DNA of 64,000 nucleotides, from contig NZ_QNUL01000029.1 of NCBI RefSeq assembly GCF_003383615.1, positions 1 to 64,000 on the forward strand. Direction: 5' to 3'. Shown here one piece after another: positions 42,078-50,502 of the stretch. Made by a program: the position numbers and the translations under genes. Source of the stretch: Dyadobacter luteus. Its GTDB lineage: Bacteria > Bacteroidota > Bacteroidia > Cytophagales > Spirosomataceae. The notes under the pieces are model-generated. The model saw only the letters and a program-made list of their open reading frames with translations, ran no database searches and was not told the DNA's origin. Within the stretch, counting starts at the first letter, position 1; each line of letters opens with the position of its first letter.

Positions 42078-43370
42078 TTACTCGACCACATCAAAACCGC
42101 AATAAGGAACCAATACAGCCGGCACACGGATGGTACCATCTTCCTGCTGATTATTCTCTAAAAGAGCTGCAACAATACGCGGAAGTGCAAGTGCTGAGCC
42201 ATTCAGGGTATGAAGAAGCTGCGTTTTCTTATCCGCATTTTTGTAACGCAATTTAAGGCGGTTTGCCTGGTAGGTTTCAAAGTTGGATACAGAGCTACAT
42301 TCAAGCCAGCGTTCCTGTCCCGCAGACCATACCTCAAAATCATATGTTAACGCAGAAGTAAAGCCCATATCTCCACCGCACAAACGGAGTATGCGATAAG
42401 GTAATTCCAGCTTTTCAAGAAGGCTTTTTACATGCTCAACCATCTCGTCCAGTGCTTTGTACGATTCTTCAGGTTTGTTGATCTGTACAATCTCAATTTT
42501 GTCGAACTGATGCAGACGGTTCAACCCTCTCACGTGCGCTCCCCAACTTCCTGCTTCACGACGGAAACACGGTGTATAGGCAGCATGCTTGACAGGAAGC
42601 TCAGATTCCGGTACGATTACATCGCGGTATAAGTTCGTAACAGGTACTTCAGCTGTAGGGATTAAATAAAGATCATCCTGTGCATCGTGGTACATTTGTC
42701 CCTCTTTATCAGGGAGTTGTCCTGTTCCGAAGCCTGAATCAGCATTTACTAAAATAGGAGTCTGCACTTCTATATAGCCTGCTTTTGTTGCTTCGTCCAG
42801 GAAGAAAGAAATCATCGCACGTTGTAAACGCGCCGCTTTTCCTTTGTAAACAGGAAAACCTGCACCGGTAATTTTATTACCCAATTCAAAGTCAATGATC
42901 GGAGCCTGCGATTTTCCCAACTTGCGGATCAATTCCCAGTGGGGCAACGCACCGGCGTGTAAAGCAGGTTTTTCGCCCTTTTCAAGCACGTTTACATTGT
43001 CTTCCGCAGTGCGGCCTTCCGGAACGCTTTCATGCGGCAGGTTAGGAAGTTTTACAAGTTCTTCCAATAAAGCCTGTTCTATCTCCTTGTGTTTGTCGTC
43101 AAGCGTTTTGGAGCGTTCCTTAAGAACGGCAGTTTCTGCTTTGGCAGCCTCTGCAGCCTCTTTTTGCCCTGATTTCATCAAAGCACCGATCTCTTTCGCC
43201 TTGTTGTTGGATTCGGCCAGAACGGTATCCAGTTCCTGCTGCACCTCCCGGCGACTCTGGTCAAGTGTAATGATCTGATCTACGGCCTTCTCAGCATCCT
43301 TAAAATGCTTTTTCTGTAATCCTGCGATTGTCAGTTCTCTGTTTTCGCGGATGAAAATGGGTTGTAACAT
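42078..43370 (-). CDS. serS: Seryl-tRNA synthetase
   Basis: This class II synthetase charges tRNA-Ser. An N-terminal antiparallel coiled coil (about 28-105) reaches the long variable arm of tRNA-Ser. Motif 2 is CFRREAGSWGAHVRGLNRLH, and motif 3 sits in the C-terminal RIVAALLENNQ region. The 430-residue length is normal. It lies 66 nt after lysC in the same orientation and has a terminator at 42027-42052. Confidence 0.98.
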   Translation of the reverse strand: MLQPIFIRENRELTIAGLQKKHFKDAEKAVDQIITLDQSRREVQQELDTVLAESNNKAKEIGALMKSGQKEAAEAAKAETAVLKERSKTLDDKHKEIEQALLEELVKLPNLPHESVPEGRTAEDNVNVLEKGEKPALHAGALPHWELIRKLGKSQAPIIDFELGNKITGAGFPVYKGKAARLQRAMISFFLDEATKAGYIEVQTPILVNADSGFGTGQLPDKEGQMYHDAQDDLYLIPTAEVPVTNLYRDVIVPESELPVKHAAYTPCFRREAGSWGAHVRGLNRLHQFDKIEIVQINKPEESYKALDEMVEHVKSLLEKLELPYRILRLCGGDMGFTSALTYDFEVWSAGQERWLECSSVSNFETYQANRLKLRYKNADKKTQLLHTLNGSALALPRIVAALLENNQQEDGTIRVPAVLVPYCGFDVVE

Positions 43371-43436
43371 ATGGCTGTCAGCTGTCGGCGGTGAGCAGGC
43401 AGCTTTTTAAAGTTTTAATCAATTTTCCCGAATCTC

Positions 43437-44795
43437 TTACTGAGCCGAGAATATATTTTTCATAGCATCTTCATAATAGAAAAGACGCTCGTTTAGTACG
43501 TTCAACGCTTCTGACTTGTATTTTGAATGAATCAGAAGAGAAAGGTTATGCTCGGATGCACCATAAGAAATCATTCTGATAGGAATGTTTTTCATCGCGT
43601 CGAGCACTTTAAGGGCGATGCCTTCTTTGTCCGCACTGAAATTACCTACAATACAAATGATGTTCTGATCGCGGTCGTGCTCTTCCAGGTCTGCGAATTC
43701 TCTCAGTTCTGCTGTAATTGCTTCCAGGTGTTCAGAGTTATCAATCGTTACCGACACGGACACTTCCGAAGTAGTGATCATGTCTACAGGTGTTTTGTAT
43801 TTTTCAAAAATCTCAAATACTCTTCGCAGGAATCCGTAAGCATTCAGCATACGTGTCGAATGGATATAGATTGCTGTGATGTTATCCTTCGCTGCAATGG
43901 CTTTAATTTCACGGTCTGAACTCTGGTTTGCGATCAGCGTACCAGGCGCTTCCGGTTGCATCGTATTTTTCAGACGAACAGGAACTCCTCTCAGTTTGGC
44001 AGGAGTGATCGTACTTGGATGCAGGATTTTGGCACCGAAATAGGCCAGTTCAGCGGCTTCTTCAAATGTAAGTTCTCTGATCGGGAATGTTCTTTTTACG
44101 ATGCGGGGATCGTTGTTGTGCATTCCGTCAATATCTGTCCATATCTGAATTTCGTCTGCACGAATCGCTCCACCGATCAGTGACGCAGTATAGTCTGATC
44201 CGCCACGTTTCAGGTTATCCACTTCTTCACGTGGGTTACGGCAAATGAACCCCTGTGTTACCACAATTTTAGCATCTGTATGCTGGTTCAATATACCAAC
44301 AAGTTTCTCTTCAATTGTTGCCATTTCAGGCTCTCCATCTGCGTCTATACGCATAAAATCAAGCGCTGACAACAGTACCGCGCTGTCACCTTTTTCTTCC
44401 AGATAAGCCTGGAACATTTTAGTGCTTAAAATCTCTCCTTCCGCAACCAGCTCTTTATCCTGCTTAATAGTGAAAGGTTTGATACCTACCAGAGATCTGA
44501 TAAAACCAAATTCACTTTCAATAATTTCTTTGCCTTTTGCGAGCCCCTCTTCCGTAGCATACAGTTCGGTAATAAACTGGTCGTAGTGCGCTTTTAATTC
44601 GTCTGTTTTTGCAATGGCTTGCTCTTCGTCGTAGGCTTTTGCCGACTCTCCAATGGAAAGAAGAGCGTTTGTCGTGCCGGACAAAGCTGAAAGAACCACA
44701 ATTTTACGATTGGAATCATTTTCAAGAAGTTCGCGGATCGAATGCATGCGTTCGGGTTTTCCTACCGACGTGCCACCAAATTTCCAGACTTGCAT
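43437..44795 (-). CDS. lysC: Aspartate kinase
   Basis: It phosphorylates aspartate, the entry step to Lys, Thr and Met. The kinase domain starts MQVWKFGGTSVGKPERM and contains LKRGGSDYTASLIG and WTDIDGMHNNDPRIV. Two C-terminal ACT domains (about 300-450) offer feedback control by amino acids. At 452 residues it is monofunctional, with no homoserine dehydrogenase. Its 5' region directly contacts the phased GTCA/TGAC array (44839-45062), which may lie in its leader or promoter. Confidence 0.96.
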   Translation of the reverse strand: MQVWKFGGTSVGKPERMHSIRELLENDSNRKIVVLSALSGTTNALLSIGESAKAYDEEQAIAKTDELKAHYDQFITELYATEEGLAKGKEIIESEFGFIRSLVGIKPFTIKQDKELVAEGEILSTKMFQAYLEEKGDSAVLLSALDFMRIDADGEPEMATIEEKLVGILNQHTDAKIVVTQGFICRNPREEVDNLKRGGSDYTASLIGGAIRADEIQIWTDIDGMHNNDPRIVKRTFPIRELTFEEAAELAYFGAKILHPSTITPAKLRGVPVRLKNTMQPEAPGTLIANQSSDREIKAIAAKDNITAIYIHSTRMLNAYGFLRRVFEIFEKYKTPVDMITTSEVSVSVTIDNSEHLEAITAELREFADLEEHDRDQNIICIVGNFSADKEGIALKVLDAMKNIPIRMISYGASEHNLSLLIHSKYKSEALNVLNERLFYYEDAMKNIFSAQ

Positions 44796-44838
44796 AAATT
44801 TATAGTGATTGATTTTTGATTACTTATTTTTTTGAACT

Positions 44839-45062
44839 GTCACTTATGGTCAGGTATTGTCAAGGATAGTCAGGAAATGGTCATTGATGGTCAGGAAGTT
44901 GTCATTGATTGTCAGAGCCGATCCTTGACTACGCATGACCATCTCTTGACTACAACTGACCACTCTTGACAATAAACGACCATCTCCTGACTACAACTGA
45001 CCACTCTTGACAATGAACGACCATCTCCTGACTACGCATGACCCCTCTTGTCAATACCAGAC
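44839..45062. repeat. Helically phased GTCA/TGAC array with inverted halves
   Basis: Eight GTCA tetramers start at 44839, 44849, 44859, 44869, 44880, 44890, 44901 and 44911. After a 15-bp step, fourteen TGAC or one-mismatch tetramers run from 44926 to 45059, every 10 or 11 bp. Two 41-bp tandem units (44947-44987 and 44988-45028) differ at one base. The left segment 44880-44914 is an inverted copy of 45008-45042 at 26 of 35 positions. The region is non-coding and lies between ribH and lysC. Confidence 0.85.
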
Positions 45063-45068
45063 AATTGT

Positions 45069-45566
45069 TTACCTGACGAATATTTTGTCTTTAAGCCCTA
45101 CCATTTTGATGGCCGTCATCGCAGCTTCGTCTCCTTTATTACCGTGGACGCCACCTGCTCTGTCGATAGCCTGTTCCATGTTATTGGGAGTCAATACACC
45201 AAATATCACAGGTTTGTTATTTTGAATGCTGATATTTGTAATGCCCTGAGCAACAGCATGGTTGATATAATCATTATGCTTGGTTTCTCCCTGAATCACA
45301 ACTCCGATCGCAATAACAGCATCAATATCTTCACGTTGTGCATACCAATGTGCACCCAATGTGAGCTCAAAACTACCCGGTACATTTCCTCTTTCAATAT
45401 TTTGAGCCAGTGCACCGTATTGCAATAAGGTTTGATAAGCACCTTCAAAAAGCTTTTCAGTTATTTCGTCGTTCCATTCTGCCACAACGATTGCAAACTT
45501 TTTATTACTGATATCGGGAAGGTCATTGGTAGAAAATACACTTAAATTTTTATCAGCGCTTGACAT
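45069..45566 (-). CDS. ribH: 6,7-dimethyl-8-ribityllumazine synthase
   Basis: This is the penultimate riboflavin step, joining the ribityl-aminouracil and dihydroxybutanone phosphate. Motifs are VPGSFELTLGA, GVVIQGETKHNDYI with the catalytic His, and GVLTPNNMEQAIDRAG. The 165-residue length is normal. It lies 144 nt after a TPR gene with a terminator in between, and 273 nt before lysC across the GTCA array. No other riboflavin genes are in the window. Confidence 0.97.
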   Translation of the reverse strand: MSSADKNLSVFSTNDLPDISNKKFAIVVAEWNDEITEKLFEGAYQTLLQYGALAQNIERGNVPGSFELTLGAHWYAQREDIDAVIAIGVVIQGETKHNDYINHAVAQGITNISIQNNKPVIFGVLTPNNMEQAIDRAGGVHGNKGDEAAMTAIKMVGLKDKIFVR

Positions 45567-45655
45567 AGCTTTTTAACTGTTTTGTAAATTTTATTATTAA
45601 CAGAACCTGAATCAGCTCAGGTAGTCATTTAAAACAATATATATCCGGAACAAAA

Positions 45656-45690
45656 AAAAGGATAAAACCGTTATCGGCTTTATCCTTTTA
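45656..45690 (-). terminator. Terminator after the TPR protein gene
   Basis: On the minus strand AAAGGATAAAGCCG pairs with CGGTTTTATCCTTT (one G-U) across a 4-nt loop and is followed by a run of T. It separates the TPR gene from ribH. Confidence 0.8.
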
Positions 45691-45710
45691 AGAACAGAAA
45701 TAATGAAACA

Positions 45711-46412
45711 TTATTTGCCGGCCTGTCCTTCCAATAATCCGATGTATTTCTTAGCGTTCACAACTTCCGAGGAAAGTGGAAACTCATCGATAACACGTTT
45801 ATACGTAGAAACAGCATCAGCCGCCTGATTTCCCTTCTCTTGTGCAAGAGCAAGTTTCATCAGATAAACTGGTGTAAAGAATTCATTTTTTTCATATTCA
45901 GAAGCTTTCTTGTAATAAGAAATAGCTTCTGCAGCTTGATTTTTTTCAAGATAAGCATCTCCTATCAGAGATTGAGCACGAGCATGTAGCAACAGATCAG
46001 ATGAGCTGAATGCCTGCAGACGAGTAATCGCTTCGTCATATTTCCCTTCTTTCAACAAAGCAACACCTGCGTAGAAAGTAGCAAGGTTACTTGCATCTGT
46101 TCCTTTGTAGCTATCTGCGATAGACAAAAGACCTTCGTTTCCACCACTACCGTTCAAAGCTTTTTGAAGAGAATCAGCCTCAAAATCGTAAACGACATTA
46201 GCAAGCGCAGTCTGTGCAGTTCCTTCCTGGCTATCGATATAGAAACGATAACCTGCAAAAGCTACAACAGCAAGCAAAATAACGCCGCCGATACCGAAAA
46301 CCACACTACGGTTTTTCAGGAAGAAAACTTCTGCTTTACTGATTTGTCCGGCCAGAGCCTCGGGTGTTTCAATAATTTCAAAACCGGACTCGTCCGTGTT
46401 TTTCTTGCTCAT
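45711..46412 (-). CDS. Membrane-anchored tetratricopeptide repeat protein (YfgM-like)
   Basis: The protein has 233 residues. A short cytoplasmic N terminus, one transmembrane helix (SVVFGIGGVILLAVVAFAGY, about 36-55) and an extracytoplasmic helical domain with TPR units (about 100-230, e.g. LLKEGKYDEAITRLQAF and YKRVIDEFPLSSEVVNAKKY) give the plan of YfgM, a SecYEG-associated chaperone partner. Orthology is not certain. The order TPR-ribH is common in Bacteroidota. Confidence 0.85.
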   Translation of the reverse strand: MSKKNTDESGFEIIETPEALAGQISKAEVFFLKNRSVVFGIGGVILLAVVAFAGYRFYIDSQEGTAQTALANVVYDFEADSLQKALNGSGGNEGLLSIADSYKGTDASNLATFYAGVALLKEGKYDEAITRLQAFSSSDLLLHARAQSLIGDAYLEKNQAAEAISYYKKASEYEKNEFFTPVYLMKLALAQEKGNQAADAVSTYKRVIDEFPLSSEVVNAKKYIGLLEGQAGK

Positions 46413-46590
46413 ATCAATTAGAATTCAATTTTGGAGTGCAAAGTTATGAAAACTTTATTAAGTCAAAACATCTTAGCACACAATTCTTTAAGTTCTTAAT
46501 ATTACTATACTTTCCGTTGTCAGACTTGTGTCATTTATATCCTGCATTTTGATAGAAATGAATGTCGTATCAAAATAGATTTAGCACGAT

Positions 46591-46642
46591 AAAAAATAAA
46601 CGGCATAGTAAACAATATTGAATACCATGCCGTTTATTTTCT
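46591..46642 (-). terminator. Terminator of glyA
   Basis: AAAATAAACGGCAT (46593-46606) pairs perfectly with ATGCCGTTTATTTT (46627-46640) across a 20-nt loop, just past the glyA stop, with T runs on both strands. Confidence 0.8.
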
Positions 46643-46656
46643 ATACCGGGATTGTA

Positions 46657-47961
46657 TTAGCTATACAATGGGAAATCTTTCATCCAGGTATTAACCTCCT
46701 GTTTCACAGCTGCTATTTTGCTGTCGTTGTCGTGATTTACCAATACAGTGTCAATCATATCAACGATACGAGCCATGTCTGTTTCTACCAATCCACGGGT
46801 GGTCATAGCAGCAGTTCCTACACGCATACCAGAAGTTACCATCGGCGATTTCTCGTCAAAAGGAACCATGTTTTTGTTGATAGTAATATCTGCTTTTATC
46901 AAAGTATTCTCAGCAAGTTTACCAGTCATTGCAGTTTCAACTCCGTTTTTAGAACGAAGATCAATCAGCATTAAATGGTTTTCTGTTCCGCCAGAGATAA
47001 TTCTGTAACCTTTTTCAGTAAATGCTTTCGCCATTGCCTGTGCATTTTTAGCAACCTGCGTAGCGTAGTTGTAGTATCCTTCTCCTAACGCTTCTCCAAA
47101 TGCGATCGCTTTTGCAGCAATAATGTGTTCCAATGGTCCACCTTGTGTTCCAGGGAAAACGCCTGAATCCAACAAAGATGACATCGTACGAAGTTGTCCT
47201 TTCGGAGTAGTGATTCCGAATGGGTTCTCAAAATCGTTACGCATCATAATCACACCACCACGAGGTCCGCGTAATGTCTTATGAGTTGTAGTTGTTACAA
47301 CATGGCAGTGATCAAATGGATCCTTAAGTAAACCTTTAGCAATAAGACCTGCAGGGTGAGCGATGTCAGCCATCAGCAAAGCACCTACCTGGTCAGCGAT
47401 GGCACGCAGACGCTCGTAATCCCAATCACGGCTATATGCAGAAGCACCACAGATCAACAATTTCGGTTTCTCTTTTACGGCAGTTTCCTCTACTTTATCC
47501 CAGTTGATAAGACCAGTTTCAGCCTCTACACCATAAAATACAGGTTGAAAATATTTACCCGAAATATTAACAGGAGAACCATGAGAAAGGTGTCCGCCAT
47601 GTGCCAGGTTGAAGCCCATAATTTTGTCGCCAGGATTAAGGCAGGCCAAAAATACAGCTGTATTCGCCTGTGCACCTGAGTGAGGCTGCACATTGGCCCA
47701 AGTTGCTCCGAAAAGTTCCTTAAGTCTGTCGATTGCGATTTGCTCGATTTCATCTACAACCTCACATCCTCCGTAATATCTTTTTCCAGGAAGTCCTTCG
47801 GCGTATTTATTAGTTAGCACACTTCCGGCAGCTTCCATTACCTGTTTTGAGGTAAAGTTCTCGGAAGCAATCAGTTCGATACCTTCTTCCTGACGATTTT
47901 TTTCTTTATTGATCAGGTCGAAAATGGCAGTGTCACGTACAACGCTTGTGAGTGTAGACAT
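46657..47961 (-). CDS. glyA: Serine hydroxymethyltransferase
   Basis: This PLP enzyme interconverts serine and glycine and supplies methylene-THF. The PLP lysine is Lys228 in TTTTHKTLRGPRGG. LIASENFTSKQV and GKRYYGGCEVVDEIEQ are the usual N-terminal motifs, and the 434-residue length is normal. A minus-strand TATTTTTG box at 48003-48010 gives a leader of about 35 nt. The divergent gene is nagB. Confidence 0.98.
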   Translation of the reverse strand: MSTLTSVVRDTAIFDLINKEKNRQEEGIELIASENFTSKQVMEAAGSVLTNKYAEGLPGKRYYGGCEVVDEIEQIAIDRLKELFGATWANVQPHSGAQANTAVFLACLNPGDKIMGFNLAHGGHLSHGSPVNISGKYFQPVFYGVEAETGLINWDKVEETAVKEKPKLLICGASAYSRDWDYERLRAIADQVGALLMADIAHPAGLIAKGLLKDPFDHCHVVTTTTHKTLRGPRGGVIMMRNDFENPFGITTPKGQLRTMSSLLDSGVFPGTQGGPLEHIIAAKAIAFGEALGEGYYNYATQVAKNAQAMAKAFTEKGYRIISGGTENHLMLIDLRSKNGVETAMTGKLAENTLIKADITINKNMVPFDEKSPMVTSGMRVGTAAMTTRGLVETDMARIVDMIDTVLVNHDNDSKIAAVKQEVNTWMKDFPLYS

Positions 47962-48002
47962 GGGATTTAACAGAAAAATGATGTTGAATGTAGATTAAGC
48001 CG

Positions 48003-48010
48003 CAAAAATA
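48003..48010 (-). promoter_or_regulatory. Candidate -7 box for glyA
   Basis: The minus strand reads TATTTTTG, matching TAnnTTTG. The -33 is not evident at 17-23 nt. Confidence 0.45.
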
Positions 48011-48175
48011 CAAGCAATTATCGTGGAAAGAAAAAATACACAACACTTTCTCCTTAATGGTAGTCACTTCATGCTTTAAATACAGTATAAACCGGTAGCC
48101 TTTTAGTGTTTTCAAAGAGTATATTCAGGGAAAAGTTATTTTTAAATTTTTTTAATAATATTGACTTTCGAATCG

Positions 48176-48222
48176 TATTTTTGTAAATCGATGCGTAAGC
48201 AGGGACTTCGAAACCTGCTTAC
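48176..48222 (+). promoter_or_regulatory. nagB -7 box and 5' UTR hairpin
   Basis: TATTTTTG (48176-48183) matches the -7 consensus. Right after the predicted start, GTAAGCAGG (48195-48203) pairs perfectly with CCTGCTTAC (48214-48222) across a 10-nt loop, which would sit at the very 5' end of the mRNA. Confidence 0.55.
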
Positions 48223-48256
48223 TTCCTATTCTTAAAATCCCGTCAAACAACCACAA

Positions 48257-50230
48257 ATGGACATTAAGACTGTGAATCCGGAAACAATGCTGATGCAAAC
48301 AGCGGATACCAACGCTACAAACGGAACTGTTGGCCAACCGATTACCTACGAAAAAATTCCAACCCAGATTTTTGCTGACTCAAAAGAGGCCTCTACTGCC
48401 GTTGCGCTGGAGATTGCGGAGTTAATCCGTAAAAAGCAAAAAGAAGGTAAAATGTGTGTATTAGGTTTGGCAACCGGCTCTTCGCCCAAAACCGTATATG
48501 CCAAGCTTGTCAAAATGCATAGAGAAGAAGGGTTGAGCTTTAAAAATGTGATTTCATTCAATCTGGATGAATATTACCAGATGGAGCCGGATTCTATTTA
48601 TAGCTACCACCGGTTCATGAAGGAGCAGCTGTTCAATCATGTGGATATTCCAAAAGAGAATTACTTTATTCCCGATGGTACAATTCCTCCGGCTATGCTG
48701 AGAGAATATTGTATTTCTTATGAGAATAAGATCAATGCTGTGGGTGGCCTGGATTTTCAGTTGCTGGGAATCGGAGGAAACGGACACGTCGGTTTCAACG
48801 AACCGGGTTCTCTGATCAATTCTCACACAAGACTTATCACACTTGACCATTCGACCAGAGCAGCAGCAGCTATGGAATTTGGTGGATTACATAAAGTGCC
48901 TCGTAAAGCGATTACATTGGGTGTTGCTCCGATTTTGAGTGCGCGCCGTATTGTTTTGCTTGCCTGGGGAGAAAGGAAAGCGTCTGTAATTCGCAGCGCT
49001 GTAGAAGGGCCGGTAACAGAACGTAATCCAGCTTCTTACCTGCAGGCACATACGAATGTATCTTTCGTAGTGGATGAAAGTGCTGCCACTGAACTTACGC
49101 GTGTGAAAACACCATGGGCAGTAGATTCGGTAGTATGGGATAATAAAATGATCAAAAAGGCAGTGACGCACTTGTCACAGAGCCTTAGAAAGCCTATTCT
49201 GAAACTAACGGATAAAGATTATAATGACAATGGTATGAGTGATTTGCTTGCTCAATACGGAGCAGGTTATGAAATCAACATCAATGTATTTAATCAGTTA
49301 CAACATACAATTACCGGTTGGCCGGGAGGTAAGCCGAATGCGGATGATACCAATCGTCCGGAACGTGCTCAGCCAGCTAAAAAACGTGTTTTGATTTTTA
49401 GTCCGCATCCGGATGACGACATCATTTCTATGGGAGGAACCTTCCAGCGTCTGGTGGATCAGGGACATGAGGTACACGTTGCGTATCAGACATCAGGTAA
49501 CATTGCTGTTGCTGATGACGAGGCGTTGAGATTTATAGATTTCGTTGTTGATTTTAACAACGGTTTCGGTATTGACAGTCCGGCAGCTAATAAGTTGTTC
49601 CTGGATGCAAAAGAATTCCTGAAGCATACTAAAGACAGTGAGATTGATACACCTGAGATTCGTCAGGTGAAAGGTCTTTTGAGACAAGGTGAGGCGAAGG
49701 CGACATGCCGTTTCGTAGGTATTCCTACCAAGCAGGCTCACTTCCTGAACATGCCTTTCTACGAAACAGGTACAGTACAGAAAAACCCGATCGGTGAAGA
49801 GGATATCAAAATCATTGAAAACCTGATCGAAGAAATAAAACCACATCAGATATATGCTGCAGGTGACTTTGCTGATCCGCATGGTACGCACAAGGTATGC
49901 TGGGATGCGATAGAGGCGGCATTGGAACGTTGCAAGCATAAAAATTACATGAAGGATTGCTGGGTATGGTTGTACCGTGGCGCATGGGCTGAGTGGGATA
50001 TTCATGAGATCGAAATGGCTGTGCCGATGAGTCCGGATCAGGTATTGAAAAAACGTCGTGGTATTTTCAAGCACCAGTCTCAAAAGGATGGTGTTGTATT
50101 CCAGGGTGAAGATGCAAGGGAATTCTGGCAGAGAGCTGAAGAAAGAAACAGCGCAACTGCGTTATTGTACGATGAACTGGGTCTTGCAGAGTACGAAGCG
50201 ATGGAAGCCTTTGTGAGGTGGAGATTCTAG
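48257..50230 (+). CDS. nagB: Glucosamine-6-phosphate deaminase fused to a PIG-L/LmbE deacetylase
   Basis: The protein has 657 residues. The N-terminal domain (about 30-310) is NagB: LATGSSP, FNLDEYY (Asp104) and GIGGNGHVGFNEPGS with His178. It converts GlcN-6-P to Fru-6-P and ammonia. After a linker, the C-terminal domain (about 375-657) is a zinc PIG-L-type deacetylase with HPDDD at 384-388 and a distal ligand in HGTHK. The fusion is known in Bacteroidota; the second domain might deacetylate an amino-sugar feeding the first (inference). It is monocistronic, divergent from glyA. Confidence 0.93.
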   Translation: MDIKTVNPETMLMQTADTNATNGTVGQPITYEKIPTQIFADSKEASTAVALEIAELIRKKQKEGKMCVLGLATGSSPKTVYAKLVKMHREEGLSFKNVISFNLDEYYQMEPDSIYSYHRFMKEQLFNHVDIPKENYFIPDGTIPPAMLREYCISYENKINAVGGLDFQLLGIGGNGHVGFNEPGSLINSHTRLITLDHSTRAAAAMEFGGLHKVPRKAITLGVAPILSARRIVLLAWGERKASVIRSAVEGPVTERNPASYLQAHTNVSFVVDESAATELTRVKTPWAVDSVVWDNKMIKKAVTHLSQSLRKPILKLTDKDYNDNGMSDLLAQYGAGYEININVFNQLQHTITGWPGGKPNADDTNRPERAQPAKKRVLIFSPHPDDDIISMGGTFQRLVDQGHEVHVAYQTSGNIAVADDEALRFIDFVVDFNNGFGIDSPAANKLFLDAKEFLKHTKDSEIDTPEIRQVKGLLRQGEAKATCRFVGIPTKQAHFLNMPFYETGTVQKNPIGEEDIKIIENLIEEIKPHQIYAAGDFADPHGTHKVCWDAIEAALERCKHKNYMKDCWVWLYRGAWAEWDIHEIEMAVPMSPDQVLKKRRGIFKHQSQKDGVVFQGEDAREFWQRAEERNSATALLYDELGLAEYEAMEAFVRWRF

Positions 50231-50320
50231 AATTTTGAAATATAGAGAGTACTAAAAATAGCCGGCTGGATTCATTTCTTGCTGGTTATTTTTTGTCCCG
50301 CCCACTACGTTCTAATAGCA

Positions 50321-50352
50321 AAAATGCCACCCCTGTGAACAGGAGCGGCATT
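50321..50352 (-). terminator. Terminator of tRNA-Leu
   Basis: AAATGCCACCCCTG pairs with CAGGAGCGGCATTT with two mismatches and a 4-nt loop. On the minus strand the hairpin is followed by TTTTTG. It begins right at the tRNA 3' end. Confidence 0.7.
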
Positions 50353-50439
50353 TGGTGCCGAAGGCGGGACTCGAACCCGCATGGGGCAACCCCCACACGC
50401 CTCTGAAACGTGCGTGTCTACCAGTTTCACCACTTCGGC
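50353..50439 (-). tRNA. tRNA-Leu (anticodon CAG)
   Basis: On the minus strand the acceptor GCCGAAG pairs with CTTCGGC. The anticodon stem CACGT/GCGTG encloses TTCAGAG, giving CAG. A class II variable arm (GGGGGTTGCCCC) is present. The T arm has GGTTCGAGTCC. CCA is encoded at 50353-50355, unlike tRNA-Pro in this window. Confidence 0.94.
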
Positions 50440-50502
50440 ATTTGGGTGTGCAAAAGTAGCAAGAGTTAACAGGTTTCCAAATACGCTTCAAAAAAATCTT
50501 AA

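Noticed and set aside
44796..44838. Lysine riboswitch upstream of lysC
   Set aside because: I see none of the conserved lysine-riboswitch core; the upstream region is the GTCA array and an AT-rich stretch.
44839..45062. CRISPR array
   Set aside because: There are no constant repeats of 25-40 bp with unique spacers and no cas genes; the period is 10-11 bp and the halves are inverted.
45007..45225. Plus-strand ORFs over the GTCA/TGAC array and ribH
   Set aside because: They are shadows of ribH extended through the repeat array. The 41-bp unit is not a multiple of three, so the array is unlikely to be coding.
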